This document shows, piece after piece, positions 56,152 through 64,000 of a stretch of 64,000 bases of DNA. The translations under genes were made by a program, and so were the position numbers. Location: positions 248,001 to 312,000 of the forward strand of contig JBAJFG010000300.1 of the NCBI GenBank assembly GCA_037903475.1, in the 5' to 3' direction. Within the stretch, counting starts at the first letter, position 1; the number at the start of each line of letters is the position of its first letter. The DNA comes from Ancylostoma caninum. Lineage: Eukaryota; Nematoda; Chromadorea; Rhabditida; Ancylostomatidae. The notes under the pieces were generated by a model. That model ran no database searches. It saw only the letters and a list, made by a program, of their open reading frames with translations, and was not told where the DNA came from.

Positions 56152-56570
56152 ACTGTTCGAGTTTTCTTCGTTCTTGTGACGGTGTTTGTGTGCACATGGT
56201 ATTCTTCCGTTGCTAGCGTGTTATTTGAAGTCACATTGAATCTGAAATTACCAAAAGAAGTCGAGGATGATTTCGTGATGCTCAGTGTGAGCGATCCACA
56301 TTTTTGTACATATGTACAATTTGCATTTACGTTGCAGATATTTTGCATTTGAAGATCATACCTGCGCTGGTGGCGTATTCCCAAAACTTCTTTGGTTTGT
56401 ACGTGTGCCCACGCTACTCCCCCGTTCTACGGCAACAAGTTGCTTGGCTCAAGAAGTGGTTTGGATGTGGGACGTCTAGCTCAGAAACAGATGAACCTGC
56501 GGTCCAAACAGGGACCAAGAATTCCACCGCGAGGGCTCCAACAATCTCTTCATCAGATACATCCGTTTAG
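56152..56570 (+). CDS. Serpentine receptor gene, last two exons
   Basis: Exon 56152-56284/56286 begins after GATTGCAG and encodes TVRVFFVLVTVFVCTWYSSV, a TM6-like span, then an extracellular loop KLPKEVEDDF. A short intron of about 53 bp ends GTTGCAG at 56337. The last exon 56338-56570 encodes HLKIIPALVAYSQNFFGLYV, matching the TM7 plus YSQNFF signature of nematode srsx-like receptors, then a basic WLKKWFGCG and a Ser/Thr-rich tail to TAG. Using donor CTCA|GTGTGA keeps frame; the stronger-looking CTCAGT|GTGAGC does not. Upstream exons for TM1-TM5 were not found; the nearest candidate is 50298-50399 on the far side of the retroelement nest. The gene may be partial or a pseudogene. Confidence 0.55.
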
Positions 56571-58822
56571 ACATGACCAGTTTCTGCTCAGTGTTTGATA
56601 CTCTACCTAATTTTTTCTCCCATCAACTGTTGTCATATGTTGCATCAAATGTTAAATTATTTATTCTGTACATTTTGGAAATTGTTCAGGTTTTAAAATT
56701 ACTCAAGTCATTTCATAAGAAGGTGCTCTCAAAAATGACACGTTCTTTAAGGGCATCTTCAGGAATAGTCTGGTTTTTCGTGCAAAATCGTCGGTGATCT
56801 TTGAATGCACGTTAACAGTTCTGGTACTAACCTCTAACAACGTGTTGCGCATAGAAGGATCGGTCAACGAATTTTTCAGAATTTTGTATTATGATGAACA
56901 GGCTGAAAACTCATACTGGTTTTCAGCTGCTTGTTTTTATTCCTCTCTTGTTCCTTATAGATGTATTAATCCTCGAAGTTGGATTGCATGCTAGTTTTTT
57001 CTGCAGTCCTTGTCTTGAACCTCAAACAGTTCAGTCTTCCAATTGACGCAAGCACTAGTTTTTACGTGTTCCTTGTCCAGTGCCTCCCCCTCCCCGGGAT
57101 GTCATTGTTTAGGGTCATTGCGATTCAGTGCTAATTTATGATTGCCAGATGAAATAGAATATGCGATGCATCCCAGAGGATGTCTATTCCTAGCATGTTA
57201 TCGTACTCGTTTGTGAGCAACATAAACTAGTTCATAAGGGCTTGATCAGGAAAAAAACACTCTCTGCGCACCAAATCAACTGCATTCCAAATCAGGAAAA
57301 CAAAACGAAGCTTTTTACGAAAAGCGGAAACCTAAGGGACTGCTCGTACTCTCTGCAAAAGCTTGACGAAAAGAGGACAAGGAAAGTGGCTGCGCTCTTG
57401 TGCCACATCATGTATGTCCTTAACCGTCACAGTTTTCAGTAGATGTTCACCGTAGAAGCCTCGAAAACGGCTTTGATTAGAGGGAACGATAAGCAAAACT
57501 ACACGAATTCGCTCTTAATATCAACATGAAATAAGAACACATCCAAATTATGGATATTTGCACTTTTAGCATAGGCACTGCGGATTCTTTTCTTCCCTTT
57601 TTTCACGATTGTGTTATGAAATCTAGGCCATTTTTTTGTAAGACGTAAATCGTGAATAAATGAAAAGATTGCTTTAAGCGGTTACGCAAATCCGTGACAA
57701 CGATTCCACAGTGGTATGACAGATAGGACTTTTTCACGTAACGGTGGATGTGGTGAGAAATGGGACCTACTATATGTGAGAGGAGCGAAGGCGGCCGCGG
57801 TTGCGAGAGACGTCAGACGTCAACCGACTGGTCACGGCTGCAGTGGGGACGTCGACGAACTCTATCTACGGCTGGAGAGAAAGCTGGCCTCCCGTAGTGA
57901 AGAAGACGCTGAGGAAGGGGTCCACCGATGGGTGAAGGTAATGATCTAATGCCCTGCTTGAAAGCGTTAGCCGACGGCCTCACAATTGCGTGATGGAAGC
58001 TCTAAGATCGGGTGTGAAGAAGCAGAGGGACAAGCTGATCGGCGAAATGTGCCAGCGCGTGGTTGGAAAGATGCCATGCTATAGCAAACCTGGTGAAGCA
58101 AGTACAAAAGGAAGCCTATCAGCCTCTCATTAGTGGGGCTCTCAAAAGTGGCGGCCGCAAAAGAAATGGCAATTTTTTTGTGCCGACTCTATTTTCTCCG
58201 CAGCTTCAATGAGCGATAACTTCGGGAAACCATATATTAGGTCGTCAAGAATGAAACGTCTGATTTAATGAGTGGTCAGTTTGACAGTCTCTATCTTCGA
58301 AGATTTACTAGATCTCTTCTCATCTTAATTATCGTTATGAAGGTACATCCTCTATTTTTCAAAATCACTTCCTAGTTTTTTGATCAGTTTTCGAATTTTT
58401 GTTTGAGAGCATTTTTTGTAGAACTACTCAAAGACGAAAAATCGTGTCGTTTTAGATCATAGTTTCCATTTTCCAGCCACGAGAGCTGAGAAAGCTGGGA
58501 ACATCAGGGTAGTGTTAAGGGACATATGGCTAGTAAATGCACTGAACAGCGTCAGCTTGCGAAGTTCCGCTGAGGTGACATGAAGCTCCAAAATGAGCCT
58601 TATGACGAACCTGGATATCGATGAGCTGGAAGCCGTCGCCGAAGCGGATTGGAGTCAAACTAGGTCAGCGTAAGCACAAGGTGTGGCCTTTATAATCCAT
58701 TAATATTTAGGTACTCAAGACAATATGACCACTAAAAGTGGTTCGGTAAACAAATTTTTCCCAGTTTCACCCTCAAAAATGGGTGCCAATTTTTGACCAT
58801 TTTTCACAAATCCACGCTGCGC
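56571..58822. other. Gene-free stretch
   Basis: No gene is supported. Around 57730-58180 the sequence is somewhat GC-richer with Arg-, Glu- and Ala-rich frames (for example 57716-57949), but no family was recognised. Confidence 0.4.
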
Positions 58823-59290
58823 AAAGGCGGCAGGAGCTGAAATTCTCGACTCTGAGCTGAGCTGCAGGTGGTGAAGTACAGACTCGGCACATCATAAATG
58901 TGAAACGAACACAGACAATGATGGCTTTCCTGCAGAGAAAATGGAACATCCGTCGCAAACACGCCTAGGCGTGTTCGGGCGCGGACGAGTTTTCCCCGGC
59001 GCGAAAGCCATTGCGGCGCGTGGTTTTGGCCGAGTCCCGCCATGAAACCCTGTGAATTGAATGCATTTCGTCTTCCCTTTGCGCCAAACCACGCACCACA
59101 ATGGCTTTTGCGCCGGGGAGAACACGTCCGCGCGCGAACACGGCCAGGCGTGTTTGCGACGAATGTTCCATTTTCTCTGCAGGTAAGCCATCATTGTCTG
59201 TGTTCGCTTCACATTTATGACGTGCTGAGTCTGTACTTCATCACCCACAGCTCAGCTCGGAGTCGAGGATTTCAGCTCCTGCTGCCTTTA
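58823..59290. mobile_element. Foldback element with 208-bp arms
   Basis: The arm 58823-59030 is an inverted copy of 59083-59290 at roughly 90 percent identity, separated by a 52-bp spacer. Shared blocks include CAGACAATGATGGCTT, TGCAGAGAAAATGGAACAT and CGCAAACACGCCTAGGCGTG. The inner ends are GC-rich. The shape fits a foldback transposon or a hairpin RNA source. No target duplication or conserved transposon terminus was identified at the outer ends. Confidence 0.88.
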
Positions 59291-62289
59291 AGCCAGAGGA
59301 GTAGGGGTGAGGACCCACCTGCCACTAACTGTACTGGGCAAACCTTGCTCTATATGACCACAACTACTTTCAGGGATTAGCTCACTCCTTGCTAGAGAAA
59401 ATTTTCAATTTTCACCATGATGTTGGAAACGCTCTTTGCCACTTGATTGCTACTAGCTTTCCACGCCTCCAAGCTGTTGGCGCAGTCAAGCATCCATTAA
59501 GGAGGCAAGGCTATGCCCGGTACTACAGGAGCATGTTACGATATCTTATACTGCATCTTGCTTTAGAAACAAAACTCGAAATCTTCTCATCCAAAATCGG
59601 ACATTTCATACTTGACGACCTAATAATACTTTGCTCGGTAGGGCCCATTTCTCACTGCATAAGCCTCCAACACTGTGCTGAGAATAGCGAAGCGAAGAAG
59701 GAGGAGAACCTTTTTTCATATCGACATGTCCGTCATTTTCTTCTGCAATTTGAGCTGCTGGAGCTGGCTAGAATATCGTGATCACTAAGTGGTTTCATGT
59801 GAATGTTGTCAAAATTTTGTCAGCCTTCAAAAGAGGATTCTGGCGTCGTCGTGCAGAAAATAAGCCTTCGTACATATCATCATCAGCGTTTCTGTAGCAG
59901 ATCATCCGAGATTTTTTCAAGCCAATACATAGCAGAGGTAGATGCAGTGGCGGCCACATATCTAGCACGCTGCCAATTTTGGGCAATCGACTGACGAAAA
60001 TATAAAATCCGCATTTCAGGCTTTTAATGAGCTATCAGAAAAGTACTCAACAATGTGATAGGGCATAACATTGTCTTTCTAATCTCAACTTTATCCCACA
60101 AAAAATGCTTCTAAATAGATTTGCCTTCATTCTTTGCATTTAGAGCTGAAAATGCAGCAATTTTGGAAATATTTTCTTTTCTCTCTTAGTCAATTTCATC
60201 GAATCAGCGGAATATCGGTAATCTTATTCCCGATGTTAGTGCGCGTTTTGCTATTCTAGTTTTGATGCACAGTTTTCCATCTCATGGAAAAACACAAGTC
60301 GTCCGCATAGCTAAAAAATTGCAAAAAAAAATGAATGGTGAATAAAAGAGGAGACATGCATTTTGGCTATGGTTTTTCTCTGATTTGCGTCACAAGCAGG
60401 CATTTAGGTACTCAAAGCTTTCCCTATTCTCGAGATTCAATAAAATGAAATTTTTGACACGTTTGACGGTTCGTTTCTGTTCACCGCTCCAGCGGTACAG
60501 ATGGTACGCTAAAAGCGTTCGCAGCAGAATGTTGAGCAGAAAAATGCCTTATTCAAATCACCACTTCACTTCTCTCCTTAAGTAGATACAAAACTTTTGA
60601 ACACAGTTTCAGAAAACTGACAAAACTAAGACTTTATTTTTCATTTCAGTTCCAACTCCTTCTGTACCAGTGGTAAGCAAGAGGAAGGAAGCCTTCGTAG
60701 AGCCTCAACACATACTCGAACTTGATTTTGATTGTTCATCCTTAGGCTGAGATACACAGAAAATTCTGTGGTCCAAAATCATGGGTGAGCTAAATATGTG
60801 GCCACCACTGTAAGTATTGATTGAGTTGTAGGTAGCTGTTGATTGATGTTGCTTCCGAAAGGCGGTTTAGGGAGAATCATACGGCAAAATTCCTACAATA
60901 GGCAAAGAAAATACATCAAAAAGTGCTCATCTGCATTTTCTCAAAAGCGGGGCTGGTGCACTAGAGCTGTCGTGCGAACGGGGTAGTGCTGACCTCATCA
61001 AATACTAGGATGGTATTGTTGACTGTATTGCTTGCAAAGTCATAGAAAATCCTTTTAAATGCAGAAAACTGAAAACCAGGACTCTAGACGTTTTTCCAGA
61101 CAAAACTACACGTTTCCAAGAAAAAAAAATAGCGCCAAGAAAAAAAATTTATTTTGTATTAACGAAATACTTTGAACATGGAGTGTTTTCGTCCAGCGAA
61201 ATGGTTTTGCGCCAGCAGCTAACTTCGTTCCAGCGAATATGTCGTCATTTCTTCAGTTGACCCACCTTTCTTCCAACACTGAGCCGCGAAGAACTGGTGA
61301 TGTGTTTCAGAAGGTAATGTGGAGATAATCGCCAGAAAATGGTTAGTTCGCTAGTGAGTCATGTAAATATTGAATTCATCCAATAGAATAGAAACAGCTT
61401 GTCTCTGTTAAGCTGATTGCCTACATGCATATTACTTTGATAGACTCAGCAAAAAATCATCTTGAATCACCAGATTTTCTAGCTTCGGAACCCTTCATTT
61501 GAGAGCTTATGAGCAATCACGTAATCCTATTTTGTGGATGCACAACAAGTACTACGTTGCTGCATATTTATCCGGCGTTTTCATTTTCGTTGGATTTTTC
61601 TAGTCAAACACTTTTATCGATGACGGAGCTCGTTGGGGTTCATCCAGCCTAATACCAGAATTTCGAGAGCATTATAAGCGCAAAAAAATGTCAAGTTGAG
61701 AAACGCTGAAGTGCATTGCCAGAATTCAGTGAGTTGAACGTTAATACTGAAACTCCTGAAAATGCACTAATGATCGGCGTCAAAACCTGATAGCCAACCT
61801 CTTCACGATTTGTTATCTGGAGCCATCCTACCAGGAGAGAATGTGCATCGCCTTAGGTTTTCTTGAGTAATTAACACATCCGGGCAATATATCGGGCTCC
61901 ATCATCCACCTTTCTAGGACGAGTCACTTTCAGTTTGCAGTTCATGATTGCTACACGTCAAAAGAATACATCTTACAACATCCTCCTACGTATTGTTACC
62001 GCTAATGGAGACATTTGTAATTGCTACTCCTTAAGGAAAAATCCGTTCCATAATTTTGTGTCACCCTGTAAAAAGAATGAGTTCAATTTTGTCCAAGTAT
62101 TGCTTCTCATACGTAAACGATCACTAAGAAACCAACCTTCACCATGTACTCCTGCCATTCTATTCTTCTATTCATTCTATCCCGTGCGTTCATTCTATCC
62201 TGTGCGCTCACCGCGACTGGCTGCTCACCCATCTATCTGCCTTTCCCTAGTTTCCCTATTCCTATTGTGCTATGGCCCCAAAAAGGAGT
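59291..62289. other. Gene-free stretch
   Basis: No gene is supported. The longest frame, 59389-59781 (130 codons), has no family resemblance. The right portion may be 5' untranslated sequence of the LINE that follows; its start is not defined. Confidence 0.4.
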
Positions 62290-62345
62290 TCTAATGGACA
62301 ATCGCAATCGGAAGCACCAGCTTGGCTTCAGATTATTCTTGAACG

Positions 62346-63080
62346 GTGGGATGGCTTTTTTTTTCGAGTTTTGATAAAATGTTTGATCTCATTTTGAAGA
62401 TGCAAGAAACGCAAAACGACGTCCTAAGTAGGCTGAATTGGTTAGAAGGGCGTGTTATCACTATGAGCGAGCAAGCTCCTTCTTCCAATGCGGCCCTCTA
62501 TAGTACCCTGGTGAAGTTTCAGGCCGATGCTAAGATAGTGTCCTAAAAATCCTGTGGTATAACATGGGTTGGCATAAGAGAGCAAATCGATAATGTGGCC
62601 ACCCATGTCTTCGATCAGGAGGCCTTGGAGGAGGTCATAGAGGCATCGGCCGACGATGAGCTCACCAGGGAACTCAAAGCAGGGCATACATATCTCCATA
62701 GGCACCCTAAGATGAGAAACATCAGGAGCACTCGCCCGAGAATAATTAAAATTTATTTAAGAAATAAAGAACTTAGGGATCGTCTTTTACATTACATGCA
62801 GAGTGGTCGACTGTCCCTCACGAAACAATTCGTTCACTCGTACGCCAGGAAAGACTACACTCGTGAGGAATTGGAGTACGACCGTAGTTTGCGGAAAAAG
62901 GCAGGTCTACTAAATCGCCAGGAAGGTATGCTTACATATATCGTGCGTGATTTCAAAATTCATGAACTACGTACGCCGCACGAATTGCCGGCTTGCGCCA
63001 CATTTGAGCATGCACCTCAACAAAGTCAACTTGTGAATGAGCCCTTTGCACCCTCTCCGCAACAGACCCAAAATCGCTAG
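62346..63080 (+). pseudogene. CR1-like ORF1 protein, one nonsense codon
   Basis: The N-terminal part has a heptad-like segment (MFDLILKMQETQNDVLSRLN) consistent with a coiled coil. A TAA at 62544-62546 interrupts the same frame. The C-terminal part has RPRIIKIYLRNKELRDRLL and RKDYTREELEYDRSLRKK, typical of LINE ORF1 RNA-binding regions. ORF1 proteins bind the element RNA and act as chaperones. The true start is upstream in another frame, lost to an indel in the poly-T run. Confidence 0.75.
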
Positions 63081-63109
63081 AGCCACGAGCACTGCAACCA
63101 GCGCATCTT

Positions 63110-64000
63110 AGCCGGCACAAGTAAGCTAACAACAGATAAAAATGATTTTGCTTTTGCTCAGAAATTCCTTCTCCTGTATGCTCATTCCGTTGTTAACAAG
63201 ATTCCAGACTTAAACTTTCTTTTGTCACAGAATCCTTATGGAGTTTTTGTTACCGAAAGTTGGTGTAAACCAAACTCCATCCTTGATGCCATCTCAAGTT
63301 TCAGCTCTAGCTATTCCGTCCATCGCTGCGATAGGGTTGGAAGTCGATCAGGAGGGGGTGTGTTAGTGCTCATTCATAATATGATCTCCCATCATGTGCT
63401 CTGCAAAAGAAATTTTTTCGGAATCCTGCCAAACTGTTGCAATACAACTTGAGATACGAGATAAAAAGATCTTGGCGATTGTCATCTACAGAAGCCCATC
63501 CTGTTCTGCAGCAGAATTCTCGGTGCTCATAAACTTTTTAACAGAGGTCTGCTTGGAATGGAATGGAAGTGTAATCATTACGGGAGATCTCAATTTCCCA
63601 CTTATTGACTGGAACAATTTGACACACCGTGGCAACGTTTCATCCGAGTCATCCGCCTTGTTTCTCAATTTTTCTCTAAGCTTCAATTTCAAGCAGGTTG
63701 TCAATCGACCGACCCATGGCTTCAATACCCTAGATATCATATTGACTTCAGAAATCTCGCTCCTAGAAGATATCATGATACTACCACCCTTCAGCACCTC
63801 ACACCATAACTCGATTTCCTCTACAATTAAAGAAGTCAGTGCAAATCCCTCGACGACAATAATAAGCAGTTACAATTTTGCTAAAGGTGATTACAATGCG
63901 ATTGTTGAAGCTCTCACCTCGATCGATTGGGTAACCTGCATTAACAGCTCCGTAGATATTGACTCAAAATCTGATTGAAATTTTCCAAAATCTTATCTCC
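63110..64000 (+). pseudogene. CR1-like ORF2 endonuclease domain, frameshifted
   Basis: The first block reads VVNKIPDLNFLLSQNPYGVF then VTESWC (start of the apurinic-type endonuclease) and breaks near 63430. The second block (63394-63978) has ILAIVIYRSPSC, VIITGDLNFPLIDW (catalytic), NTLDIILTSE and STSHHNSI (the catalytic Asp of the usual SDHxxI is replaced by His-His context). A frameshift near 63960 lets the frame continue as TQNLIEIFQNLIS. The endonuclease nicks target DNA in functional elements; this copy is inactive. Confidence 0.8.

Larger units (their letters stand above)
62290..64000 (+). mobile_element. CR1-like LINE, 5' part, continues beyond the window
   Basis: ORF1-like sequence (about 62310-63080) is followed by an ORF2 endonuclease (about 63110 to the end). 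Gene order and endonuclease text fit the CR1 clade. It carries at least three disruptions: an indel at the T-run near 62356, TAA at 62544 in ORF1 and frameshifts near 63430 and 63960 in ORF2. The reverse transcriptase would lie beyond position 64000. The CR1-like fragment at 35.1-36.7 kb holds the opposite end of a similar element, so the two may be copies of one family. Confidence 0.8.

Overview
The window looks like nuclear DNA of a nematode, most likely a strongylid such as a hookworm (Ancylostoma-type). That placement is inference. It rests on a mariner relic with hookworm-like terminal repeats, the RTE, CR1 and Penelope-like retroelements present, short introns with TTTCAG-type acceptors, and serpentine receptors of the nematode srsx type. 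No bacterial operon, rRNA, CRISPR array or complete tRNA was found. Long uninterrupted host reading frames are absent and most of the 64 kb is non-coding.

Layout. 1-7.4 kb: non-coding with short dispersed repeats. 7.4-9.05 kb (minus): broken PIF/Harbinger transposase gene with one recognisable intron. 9.1-14.2 kb (plus): a Penelope-like reverse transcriptase element interrupted twice. The first insertion (9.6-11.3 kb) carries a 60-bp minisatellite and a 383-bp module found again at 48.7 kb. The second (11.97-13.52 kb) is a Tc1/mariner-type foldback element flanked by TA. 14.2-34 kb: mostly unannotatable intergenic or intronic DNA with hairpins, a 106-bp duplication, a palindromic MITE and a mariner fragment at 29 kb. 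34.3-37.4 kb: RTE-type LINE relic (minus) interrupted by a CR1-type LINE (plus). 39.1-39.8 kb: deleted mariner. 43.1-44.1 kb: composite microsatellite inside a cluster of CGGAAWTTCCG motifs. 44.2-46.6 kb (plus): a multi-exon serpentine receptor gene, the best host gene candidate. 47.6-48.1 kb: Tc1-like transposase fragment (minus). 50.9-55.4 kb (plus): a second Penelope-like element with a GIY-YIG domain, split by a 5'-truncated RTE insertion (minus) that has an 18-bp target-site duplication. 56.15-56.57 kb (plus): the last two exons of another serpentine receptor gene. 58.8-59.3 kb: a 208-bp-arm foldback. 62.3-64 kb (plus): 5' half of a CR1-like LINE running off the window.

The main story is transposon-in-transposon stratigraphy in which the relative order of insertions can be read from target-site duplications and restored reading frames. 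The host content is probably two srsx-like chemoreceptor genes, one of which may have the 4.5-kb Penelope/RTE nest close upstream or inside an intron. All assignments come from reading the sequence; no searches were run.
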